Source: Ianthella basta
Lineage: Eukaryota; Porifera; Demospongiae; Verongiida; Ianthellidae
DNA length: 64,000 bases
Reading direction: 5' to 3'
NCBI GenBank assembly: GCA_964019415.1
Contig: OZ025868.1
Span: 8,104,649-8,168,648, forward strand
Shown: positions 53,055 to 64,000 of the stretch, in pieces
Numbering within the stretch: the stretch's first letter is position 1
Layout: each line of letters begins with the position of its first letter
The notes under the pieces: model-generated
What the model saw: only the letters and a program-made list of their open reading frames with translations
Told to the model about the DNA's origin: nothing
Databases searched by the model: none
Made by a program: the position numbers and the translations under genes

Positions 53055-53501
53055 AAGCCTGCTTCGTACATTCGCTTGACAGCAAGAAAATGGCTATCAC
53101 TGGCGACACTTAATCGCCCAATAGCGCACTTCTGCCAGTTTTCCAGCCATTGTCCTGTGTATCGAAGGAAAGTCAAGGTAGTGCACGTCGTTGTCCTGTA
53201 TAGCTTGTTCTACTGCCCGGTTCGTACTTCGCGTTTCGAACAACTTTATTACAACTGTACCCCGCCATACTATAGCATAGGAATATAGTATGGCGAAGTA
53301 CAGTGCTAGTAAAGTCGTTCGAAACTTGAAGTACGAGCAGAGCAGTAGAACAAGCTATACAGGACAATGTTCTGCACTACTTTAACTTACCTTCGATACC
53401 CAGTGCACCGGCTGGAAAACTGGGAGAAGTGTGCTATTGGGCGATTATTTGCCATAAGTTAAAGCCATTATCTTGCTGCCTAGACAACACAAAGCAGGCT
53501 T
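53055..53501. repeat. Long foldback, ~447 bp
   Basis: AAGCCTGCTT at the left pairs with AAGCAGGCTT at the right, and complementarity continues to a centre near 53275-53282. Inner blocks include TGTCCTGTATAGCTTGTTCT against AGAACAAGCTATACAGGACA. The arms differ by small indels. It lies upstream of copy F. Confidence 0.85.
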
Positions 53502-53801
53502 ATTGGACTATAGCACACTCGCCTGTTATCTGTTCTATGTATGTTCCAAGTTAATTGCCCCTTGTTCAAGTGTAGGAAGAGAAAAAGGCTAAAACATCTT
53601 GAAAGTCCATTTACTCGAGAGTCACCAATTCCTCGTTCTGGTTTCCAAACCAAACTAAGTTGCCGCCATTTGTATTATGCGAAACAGCCGTGTATTCACA
53701 CGCATGCACGCACACAAATTGCCATTCATGATCACGTGCAAGGTTATTATTAGTAGTCGTATGTCGCAACCATACATTTCCTTCGGACCCCAACACCAGC
53801 G

Positions 53802-56800
53802 ATGGCTTCAACAGCCCTGTGTGTCGCTCTGCTACTGTTCCTCGCTAGCCACTGCCAGGCACAGGATCTCGCTAGCTATGAGAAGTCCAAGATCCTCGTC
53901 AGCGGCCAGTACGAGTTGTACTGGACCTACAGGGCCGCTGATAGCAGAGTCGACATGGCTGTGCGAGTGAAGACCCTTGGGTGGTTCGGCCTAGGTATCT
54001 CCCTCGACGGACAAATGACCAACTCGGACGTTGTGACCGGATGGGTGACGGAAGGCGGAATGGCAATGCTGCAAGTGAGTGGGCTGCAAATGCTGGGATG
54101 GTCACATATATAAGTATAGGAACTGTCTACATACCTTCGCCGCGTTTACGCAACGTTCTGCTGCAGGACCGCTTCGCAGATGGGAGATTTCAACCCTCCG
54201 TGGACACCCAGCAAGATTGGAGTATGGTTTCAGGGAGGGAGGAGAACGGATGGACCATTATGGCCTTCAGACGAGCTCTCCAGACTGGTGATACCCGTGA
54301 CAGAGATATTGTTCAGGTGTGTATGCCCACAGCTGTGCTACGCATATATATGTTCTTAATACACTACACAGTGGATTCTAGATGCAATGTATATGTCACT
54401 GGTGCGTGGGCAGCCTTGCGTGGGCACACCTGCACACCCTGCCAGAGGTCCACATGAATCGCTAAAAGACATTAACCTATGCATGCAATCGCTATAACTG
54501 CACAAGTATTGTCATGATATGTAACAAGAGTAGTATTCTTGTATTATCTCTCTCTCACTATGATGATCATGTAAATGTTCTGTAGTACAAAGTCATGTAG
54601 TGTCCGGATGTTATTCAATATCAATTGGCAGAAGGAGTATAAACGTATTGTACTTTTATTAGTGATGATCAATAACGTACTGTAGTATTGTACTGTTTGG
54701 TTTGCAGCTGGGGGCACACCTTCACAGCCATGTGTATATATAACTTGACAGACTGCTCTACATATTCGCATCCCCCTAGATATAGCTGGCCTGCATGCAT
54801 GCATATGAGGCTAAATAATTGTATTCATAGTTAGTTGAATGGAATGCACTGCTCTGATCACATGATGCATAGTTGTTAAGTCTTATGACAATAGTGAGTA
54901 TAGTACTTCCCCTCCCATATGTGGAGGCAGTGCAAACATGGCTACTTGTTCCTCATGCATGCATGATGTAAGCACTGCAATCTGGATTGAATGCATTCTA
55001 ATAAAGTGTATAGATGTATAATGATTTGCAGAGTGAAGGGTCCCGTATTAGGTACATAAGTGATGTTGTAGCACATGTAAAGCAGTAATGTAGATACTCT
55101 ATAGCTACTGGAGCCACTAGCAGGCAAGTAATTTACTAACACAGAAGATATGCAGTAGTACTAATGACTTAGGAGGTGTACAAAGACAGTTGTGTTCACT
55201 TCATCATCATCCTACTTGCTGACTTCCTTTTCATGTTAATGCCTACACAGGGCAACAACAGAATGATCTATGCTTGGAGTGCTGATGGGACTGATCCAGC
55301 AGATGCAGACTCAGTTACATACCACATGACCAATAGGGGGACCCAGGGAGTCACTTTCATCGAGGATAATGAGATTATCGACGATCTTGGAAGTGCCGAA
55401 AGTGTCATATTTTTGACAAATGATGTGAGTTGATTGCAAAACATAAATGAGTGTCTTGGATAGGTATACCAATGCAGACATTCGAACTCTCTCTTTGGCG
55501 ACTGTTGCTTGATATACACTATATTATAATATAGGAGTCAATGTGTGTCATGGGAGCTTGCATGCATTGTGTTCAAAATGAACAAGTACTTATATTGACT
55601 GTATCACAGTTTATCCTGGGAACCTTGCCTTCAAGAACTTCCAGCACACTATAATATTGATATAAGGCTGGTATGATTGTAGTATGTTTATGCACTTGGG
55701 GATCAGAGGCATTTTAAGAACAGTCTGCAGCAGAATCTACCTGTCTGTTTCAGGGTCGGTACATTGGGCAGCACTCTGCCTTCCCCCTATTCCCCTATTA
55801 CTTGCACCAACGCACTGTATGTCTGCAGTCTAGCCTGCCTATAATTCAGAGACTCTGCATATTAATTGTTCTCTAATTTAAGTCATACATTCTGTATCTC
55901 CCTGTATAGCCCAGGGGTATGATACTTTACCGCATATATACAGAGTTACGTACCTCCTCATCTCTTCTTACAGATTCTCATTCCAAATTCTGACACAACT
56001 TACTGGTGTGCCGGCTTTAAGCTCCCAGAAGACATTCAGAACAATACAAAGCATATGATTCGGGTAAGGAAAGTTGTATGTATGTGTGGCTGTAAAGGTA
56101 GCTCCACAATCAACTGCAACACTGCACGGCATTGTGCCCATGGCATGGTATGCAGTGCGTTGTTGTGATTGATGCATCCCATTGTGATGTAAGCAGTCAT
56201 ATAATTATGTATGTTAAGGTAAGACGTCAAGATCGAAAGTTGTTGCCTACATGTCTGCTAACACTTGATGGTATTTATAACTACAATGTGTGGTAACAGA
56301 GCTGATCATGCCTGTTGTCTCTGCATGGTTGCCATTAATATTGGTGATAAGCTAGCTGTCACACTCTCATTCATGCAGAAGGTCAGAATGTATTCTGTTC
56401 CCTACCATATTCAACCATTGTGCTTCTCCGTCCTTACAGTATGAGCCTGTTGTCCACCCTGAGGCTGCCGCACATGTCCATCACATGATCCTGTACAGCT
56501 GCAATGACCTAGACAGTCAATTTGATCAGCTCACTCCAGAACAATTGGCTGGAGGACCCTGTTTTACTTCAGCAGCCACCCTTGGGTTGTGTACTGGTGA
56601 AACGATTATCGCAGCCTGGGCTGTTGGTGGACAGGTATGCAGTACTGTAGTCTGTTAACTGTGCATAATCTTACTATTGTTGCTGTACTGCTTGTATTGG
56701 ATGTGATTCGATGAACGTGCTATTTTTAGCAAGAGACAATTAATAGCCCATTAGATCCACTTTGCTGCTGGGTGCTGACACCAGATAGGCACAGAGCCTT

Positions 56801-58867
56801 GCATTTCTGAGCGTAAGATCCCAGAGGTGGAGTGCTCGGGTCTAGATATATATATAACAGCTACGTAATGTGCACGTGCATTGCTGTAAACCTGTGTGAA
56901 CACAGCATGGGAATGCATGAATACTGTATTGTTACAGTATGACATTGTTTAGTTTCAGTTTCAGAAACTGTCAACTGAGCTATTGTTGCTGCTGTGTGTT
57001 TGGTGAATGCTGTAACTCAGCTGCACGTGTGATGTGTTACTTTATACCTTTCAATACAGCCATACAACTTTCCACCTGAAGTGAGCTTCTCATTTGGTGG
57101 AGCTGGTATAGTCCTAGGTACTTTGTGAATGAGATCCACTACGACAACCCCCCAATGCAATTTCAGGTATGTATGTATGTAGGAGCTTCATGCCTTACAC
57201 ATGACTCTACGTATATGCACCCCCGTCCTAGTCTCATGTAGCCAGACCACCATACTTCTCAGACTTCGCCCTCCCAAAGATGTCCTTTGGGAGGAAGGAG
57301 TCAGAGCAGTGTGGTGGTCTGACTATGTGAGATTACCTCCATTCCTATACTTGTAGCCCCAGATCTATGCAAACACCCACACCCATGCACACAAGTACCT
57401 CACGCCCCTACACATTCAGAAAAGGTCACCCATGATGCTATCCACAAGGCATGGCAGAAAGAAAGGGCAGGAGAGGATTATTTGATCACAGTCAGGATAG
57501 GCTGGAGCTGGAGTGCGTGTATCAGACTGTAAACCGCTCAATTGGTTTGGTTGTAAGTTTAGTGATTTCATGGATATGTGGTATATGCAGGGGATTGTCT
57601 TTACAGTGCATGCTCTTATCTCTGTGTAGGGTGGTATTGCTACCACTGACAAGATGTGTCTGAGCTTTCTTCTATATTATCCGAGGTCCGAAGTGGCTAT
57701 ATGCCTCAGTGACCCAACAGCGGAGGCTGGCACACTTTTCTACAACAAATTAAAGTGAGTAAAGCATACACTCCACTGTGAATTTGAATCTTCATGCTTT
57801 AGTTTCATGCATATTTGGGAGGTGTGTTTTCTGAGCTGTAATCAGTCCACAAACAAAACTTTGTGATCACCAAAAATTGCATCCAACCTTATTCTTTCAG
57901 CTCCTATTGCATATCCATGCACCAACCAACCAACCAACCACCCCCCCCCCCCCCCCCATGCACCAATTTTGCCATTTGTACTGCCATGTGAAAGATGGCA
58001 GTACACAATGTGATTTCACCTTTCAGATTGTATATAAATCATATCTCTGAAGGCCACAATCCAAATAATCACAGTGGACATGATCCCCCTCCCCCCCTCC
58101 CCCCCCTGAGGTGTACGTACATCGTACATTTGGGCACTACATCTTTGCCTCTGAATCCTAGCTAGAACTCTGTCTCGCTAGCTACCATTTCATTATCCAC
58201 AAACTACTTATATGTGTGATTATGCAATAATATGGACTGGATGTGAGACTAGATATAGTATATATTATATGCACTGTAATGTGCTGTATGTGCACTTACA
58301 AATTGCAGCATAGTATCACTAGTGTACCCTGTTTCACCATGCTTTTAGTGAAGAGCAACAGGCCGAGGTTGATTCACTGATCCAGATTTATGGCATCAGT
58401 AATTTGAGGGCCATTGTGGAAAACTTTAACTGGGATGCAGACACTTATCCAAAGTTGCAGAGTGCCTATCAGGATGCTGGGAAAAACTATCGCTGTGATC
58501 TGGTTCAACTTCCAGTAAGCACGTGTTGTATGTATGTATACAAATGACATGGAAATGTGTTTCCAGCTACACATGCAGTGGATGTTACTGTTGCTTCTCG
58601 TCCTGCCTCTTTCACAGTAGACATCGGCAGTCCCACCAACCCCAGTATCAACCTCAGTATCAACCCCAGTATCGACAACCCCGGTATGCACATTTGCATG
58701 TATATACATTGACATGGGATGTGACATGCTTCCACTCAGTGTTACTGTTGCTTCTCGTCCTGCCTCTTTCACTGCAGACATCAGCAGCTGCTGGCAGGAA
58801 TGTCATGCTTGTAGCTCCTGTTCTGCTGCTTGCTTCTGTACTTGCCCTCCTAGCCAACCTCATTTGA
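53802..58867 (+). pseudogene. Copy F: type II copper monooxygenase, frameshifted, exons 7-9 deleted, extra linker exon
   Basis: Open exons 1-5: 53802-54074, 54167-54316, 55251-55424, 55974-56063, 56440-56634. Exon 6 (57060-57166) is 107 nt instead of 103: two bases were gained after GGAGCTGGT and two C's in the DNP codons, and the shifted frame soon meets TGA. MHY is also changed (ATCCAC). Exons 7-9 with HTH are absent; intron 6 runs directly into exon 10 (57496-57552), which lost its first Gly codon. Exon 11 (57630-57754) has TTDKMC instead of TTDEMC. Exon 12 is 58349-58514. An additional 63-nt exon (58621-58683) encodes a Val/Thr/Pro/Ser linker before the tail exon (58778-58867). The 5' half could still give a secreted DOMON plus partial CuH protein. 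As a monooxygenase it is dead. Confidence 0.87.
57230..57333. repeat. Small nested hairpin element in copy F
   Basis: CATGTAGCCAGACCACCA pairs with TGGTGGTCTGACTATGTG, with an inner CCTCCCAAAG/CTTTGGGAGG hairpin. Copy E has a shortened version at about 49022-49097. Both lie shortly after exon 6. Confidence 0.7.
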
Positions 58868-60485
58868 GAGGAAGCGTGTGGACTGTACAGTATAGGCCAT
58901 ATAGTATTGAAACAAGCTGCAGCTTTAGCTATAATAGTTGCACATTGACATTTGTAGGAGCTACGTACTTCTAGAACAGCTGTTTGTATGTGTTTGTATA
59001 GTGCGGAGCAACTATCCTAGTGGCTATAGTGAATGTACATGTAGCTTGGGCTCTAATAACGCTGTTAATTGTGACTATGTATTTGCGATTTATCTAGTCT
59101 GCAGAGAGATAATCAATATCATAAGACATTGCTTACATATGTGACCAGCATGTACATATGACTTATTTCCTATATATATATATAGCTATAATGCGTACAT
59201 ACATGCATGCGGTGCTGAATTTGCTACTTTATGTACATACAAGTACTAGTGCTCCGAATAATGTAATTATACAGCTACAATTATACGTAATTAAAATTAA
59301 ATGTATTAAACTTTATGCAGAACAAATGCTTGCATAAATATAAGAAGCTGCATGTGTACGTGAGCTAGAATGCATGAATGCTACTTATATACTACCAGCC
59401 AGCCAGTATAATTACGTATACGTTGATAGTATAATTATAGACTCTGCTATCCATATGGTTATAAATTATAGGATCACTACATTAAATACTACTCATATAC
59501 ATATTCCCACACACTGCATGTGTATACATTTGGGCACGTGCATCGCTGGCCACTCAAATGTACAGTACATCAAGATGAGTGGCATATATAACTAACTGTG
59601 CTCAATTTTCTGCACAATTTTAATCAAAGTTTCGAAATGGGCGTGGTATTAGTCAGTGCAAGTATTAATCTGATGTATGTAACCGAAATCAAAGTCATTT
59701 GGATAATTTTATGCAAAACGTGTAGGTACAAACTAGTGTATATAGATTCCAGAATTATAATAGATTGTGAAATGGCCAGCAGTAAAAGCACAGAAACAAG
59801 CAATGTATGTACAGTACCTCAACACCATGAATAAACATCATTTCTGTGGAGTCCATGTATTTGGCATTCCTAATCTCCATGTAGTTCTACGTGGACCCAG
59901 TGTGTAGCTACGATTAGCAAGCTAGTCCCATGTATACGTAGCTAGAGGTAGATTAGGAATGCAGAGTGAACTCCACGGAAACGTTGTTTATCATGATCAT
60001 GTTCATGCTGTTGAGCTACTTTTGCTTGTTTCAATTATTAAATGTGCAGTTCTGGGAAAACATGACTGTATTTTGTACATTATGTCACATATGGCATTGA
60101 GCACGTTATACCATTGTTAATTTGCTGTGCGCTTGCTTAGCTAAGTATAATCAAGCGGCCATGCATGTATATCACCATGCATTCAGGTACATATAGTTAA
60201 CGTTAGTAGGATGAATCCTTGGCTGGAGCTTGAACACTTTATATATATATATACCACACCTTAGAAGCTCTATATATATAATATTGGATCACTATAGCTA
60301 GTACACATGTACATGTGTACGTTTTATAATATTATGCAAACATTCACTGCTGCATTAGCTACAGTAGTATTATAGTAGTGCAGTGCTGTTCACATGTGTA
60401 GCTACTTGTGTGATTAATGACACATACACGTGTATACATGCATATCAGGCCTAAGAGAGGCAGGAGGTCCTAACACACGTACACG

Positions 60486-60488
<3 letters not shown>
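58868..60488. other. 3' flank of copy F and upstream region of gene G
   Basis: The first ~180 bases match the 3' flanks of the other copies. The rest is AT-rich with a foldback at 59825-59999 and TA runs. No gene seen. Confidence 0.6.
59825..59999. repeat. Imperfect foldback upstream of gene G
   Basis: GGCATTCCTAATCT and TCTGTGGAGT on the left pair with AGATTAGGAATGC and ACTCCACGGA on the right. The left arm and preceding bases resemble the intron 8 segment of type I genes (GGCATTCCTAATTCC, near 29701), so it belongs to a dispersed repeat. Confidence 0.6.
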
Positions 60489-60581
<93 letters not shown>

Positions 60582-60620
60582 CACGCATACACACGCGCGC
60601 GCGCGCGCGTACACACGTAC
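60489..60620 (+). repeat. (CA)n/(CG)n tract upstream of gene G
   Basis: A pure CA stretch followed by CACGCACAC units and a GCGCGCGCGCGCG run. It ends about 100 bases before the start codon. Confidence 0.9.
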
Positions 60621-60722
60621 TCACACGCATGTACGCACACAAATTGCTGTTCATGATCACGTGCAAGGTCATTGGCCAACCACGTCGCAACCATACATTT
60701 CCGTCAGATCCCAACACTAGCG

Positions 60723-63700
60723 ATGGCTTCTACAGCCCTGTGTGTCGCTCTGCTACTGCTCCTCGCTAGCCACTGCCAGGCTCAGGATCTCGCTAACTAT
60801 GAGAAGTCCAAGATCCTGGTCAGCGGCCAGTACGAGTTGTACTGGACTTACAGGGCCGCTGATAGCAGAATGGATATGGCTGTGCGAGTGAAGACCCTTG
60901 GGTGGTTTGGCCTAGGTATCTCCCTCGACGGACAAATGAGCAACTCGGACGTTGTGACCGGATGGGTGACGGCAGGCGGAACGGCAATGCTGCAAGTGAG
61001 TGAATGCAAATGCTGGGATGGTCACATATATAAGTATAGGAACTGTCTACATACCTTCGCCGCGTTTACGCAATGTTCTGCTACAGGACCGCTTCGCAGA
61101 TGCGAGATCTCGACCCCCCGTGGACACCCAGCAGGATTGGACTATGGTTTCAGGGATGGAGGAGAACGGATGGACCATTATGGCCTTCAGTAGAGCTCTC
61201 CAGACTGGTGATACCCGCGACAGAGATATTGTTCAGGTGTGTATGCCCACAGCTGTGCTACGCATTTATATGTTCTTAATACAGTACACAGTGGATTCTA
61301 GATGCAATATATATGTCACTGGTGCGTGGGCACACCTGCACACCCTGCCAGAGGTCCACATGAATCGCTAAAAGACATTAACCTATGCATGCAATCGCTA
61401 TAACTGCACAAGTATTGTCATGATATGTAACAAGAGTAGTATTCTTGTATTATCTCTCTCTCACTGATGATCATGTAAATGCTTTGTAGTACAAAGTCAT
61501 GTAGTGTCCAGATGTTATTCAACATCAATTGGCAGAAGGGGTATAAACGTATTGTACTTTTATTAGTGATGATCAATAACGTACTGTAGTATTGTACTGT
61601 TTGGTTTGCAGCTGGGGGGACACCTTCACAGCCATGTATAATATAACTTGACAGACTGCTCTACATATTCGCATCCCCCTAGATATAGCTGGCCTGCATG
61701 CATGCATATGAGGCTAAATAATTGTATTCATAGTTAGTTGAATGGAATGCACTGCTCTGATCACATGATGCATAGTTGTTAAGTCTTATGACAATAGTGA
61801 GTATAGTACTTCCCCTCCCATATGTGGAGGCAGTGCAAACATGGCTACTTGTTCCTCATGCATGCATGATGTAAGCACTGCAATCTGGATTGAATGCATT
61901 CTAATAAAGTGTATAGATGTATAATGATTTGCAGAGTGAAGGGTCCCGTATTAGGTACATAAGTGATGTTGTAGCACATGTAAAGCAGTAATGTAGATAC
62001 TCTATAGCTACTGGAGCCACTAGCAGGCAAGTAATTTACTAACACAGAAGATATGCAGTAGTACTAATGACTTAGGAGGTGTACAAAGACAGTTGTGTTC
62101 GCTTCATCATCATCCTTCTTGCTGACTTCCTTTTCATGTTAATGCTTACACAGGGCAACAACAGAATGATCTATGCTTGGAGTGCTGATGGGACTGATCC
62201 AGCAGATGCAGACTCAGTTACATACCACATGACCAATAGGGGGACCCAGGGAGTCACTTTCATCGAGGATAATGAGATTATCGACGATCTTGGAAGTGCC
62301 GAAAGTGTCACATTTTTGACAAATGATGTGAGTTGATTGCAAAACATAAATGAGTGTCTTGGATGGGTATACCAATGCAGACGTTCGAACTCTCTTTGGC
62401 GACTGTTGCTTGATATACACTATATTATAATATAGGTGTGAATGTGTGTCATGGGAGCTTGCATGCATTGTGTCCAAAACAAATAATTATGTTAACTGTA
62501 TCACAGTTTATCCTGGGAACCTTGCCTCCAAGAACTTCCAGCACACTATAGTATTATATAAGGCTGGTATGTTTATATAATTATGATTGTAATATGTTTA
62601 TGCACTTGGGGATCAGAGGCATTTTAAGGACAGTCTGCAGCAGAATCTACCAGTCTGTTTCAGGTCGGTACATTGTGCAGCACTCCGCCTTCCCCCTATT
62701 CCCCTATTACTTGTACCAACACACTGTATGTCTGCAGTGTAGCCTCCTATAATTCAGAGACTCTGCATAATTGTTCTCTATTTTAAGTCATACATTCTGT
62801 ATCTCCCTGTATAGCCCATGGCCAGGGGTATGATACTTTACCACATATATACAGAGTTACGTACCTCCTCATCTCTTCTTACAGATTCTCATTCCAAATG
62901 TTGACACAACTTACTGGTGTGCAGGCTTTAAACTCCCAGAAGACATTCAGAACAATACAAAGCATATGATCCGGGTAAGGAAAGTACTATGTATGTATGC
63001 ATGCATGGCTGTAAAGGTTACTCCACAATCAACTGCAACACTGCACGGCATTGTGCCCATGGCATGCTATGCAGTACATTGTTGTGATTGATGCATCCCA
63101 TTGTGATGTAAGCAGTCATTATGTATGGCGTTAAGTAAAATGTGAAATCGAAAGTCATTGCCTACATGTCTGCCAGCACTTGATGATATTCATAACTACA
63201 TTGTGTGGTAACAGAGCTGATCGTGCCTGTTGTCTCTGCATGGTTGTCATTAATATTGGTGATAGGCTAGCTGTCACACTCTCATTCATGCAGAATGTGA
63301 GAATGTGTTCTGTTCCCTACCATATTCAACCATTGTGCTTCTCCGTCCTTACAGTATGAGCCTGTTGTCCACCCTGAGGCTGCCGCTCACGTCCATCACA
63401 TGATCCTGTACAGCTGCAATGGCCTAGACAGTCAACTTGACCAGCTCACTCCAGAGCAGTTGGCCGGTGGACCCTGCTCTGATGGTGCAACGGCATCAGC
63501 CCTAAATTTATGTCGCGGTGAAACCATTATCGCAGCCTGGGCTGTTGGTGGACAGGTATGCAGTACTGTAGTCTGTTAACTGTGCACCATCTCACTATTA
63601 TTGCTGTATTGCTTGTATTGGATGTGATGCGATGAACATGCTAATTTCAGCAAGAGTCAATTAGTCTAGCTCATTAGATTCACTTTGCTGCTGGTGCTGA

Positions 63701-64000
63701 CACCAGTTAGGCACAGAGCCTTGCATTTCCAAGCATAAGATCCCAGAGGTGGAGTGCTCGGGCCTAGATATATATAACAGCTACGTAATGTGCACGTGCA
63801 TTGCTGTAAACCTGTGTGAACACAGCATGGGAATGCATGAATACTGTATTGTTACAGTATGATATTGTTTAGTTTCAGTTTCAGAAACTGTCAACTGAGC
63901 TATTGTTGCTGCTTTGTGTTTGGTGAATGCTGTAACTCAGCTGCACGTGTGATGTGTTACTTTATACCTTTCAATACAGCCTTACAACTTTCCAGCTGAA
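60723..64000 (+). CDS. Gene G: type II DOMON/copper monooxygenase, 5' part, runs off the window
   Basis: Exons seen: 60723-60995, 61087-61236, 62154-62327, 62885-62974, 63355-63555, and the first 21 nt of exon 6 from 63980 to the window end. All are open with GT-AG borders. The signal peptide (MASTALCVALL...HCQA) and DOMON domain are complete. DTTYWC and HVHHMILYSC of the first copper site are present (H243/H244). Exon 5 begins YEPVVHPEAAAH as in F and has the 67-codon length of E. The exon 2 acceptor reads CTACAG rather than CTGCAG. There is no defect in the visible part; the second copper site and tail lie beyond the window. The upstream 100 bp resemble those of copy F, not the type I genes. 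Confidence 0.85.

Overview
The window is animal nuclear DNA. Genes are split by GT-AG introns, TG/CA microsatellites are abundant, and there are foldback elements and one non-LTR retrotransposon. The only host gene family I can recognise is a tandem, same-strand array of secreted copper monooxygenases of the dopamine beta-hydroxylase / MOXD1 type: signal peptide, DOMON domain, Cu2-monooxygenase N and C domains, hydrophobic tail. The species cannot be read from the sequence. A non-bilaterian animal such as a sponge is a guess from intron and repeat style.

A complete copy has 13 exons, with 91+50+58+30+65 codons in exons 1-5, then exon 6 (103 nt, phase 1), 7 (164), 8 (58), 9 (128), 10 (60), 11 (128 or 125), 12 (178 or variable) and 13 (90 including the stop). 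Two subtypes are visible. Type I has a 128-nt exon 11 and a TATA-like/foldback-like upstream block. Type II has a 125-nt exon 11 and a different upstream region. The layout is: gene A (type I, 2345-14260, intact), remnant B (type II, 15887-17986), spacer, gene C (type I, 22230-31183, intact), remnant C' (type II, 31804-32427), spacer, gene D (type I, 35234-42815, intact), E (type II, 43357-51542, pseudogene), F (type II, 53802-58867, pseudogene), G (type II, 60723 to beyond the window end, intact as far as seen). A+B+spacer and C+C'+spacer are two versions of one two-gene module, and D+E is the third.

The intact copies keep all expected copper ligands: HH and MHY histidines for the first copper, HTH and the TTDEMC methionine for the second. 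They should be secretory-pathway enzymes held at a membrane by a C-terminal hydrophobic, possibly GPI, signal. Substrates are unknown.

Mobile DNA: a decayed non-LTR retrotransposon with a restriction-like endonuclease (R2/NeSL-like group) lies antisense in the CA microsatellite of intron 8 of gene A. Two members of a terminal-inverted-repeat family with 5-bp target duplications hit copy E, one of them inside exon 2. A ~700-bp element occurs in opposite orientations at 20742 and 49721, with an empty counterpart near 34443. Several long foldbacks lie in the spacers. TG/CA microsatellites sit at several deletion junctions between copies.
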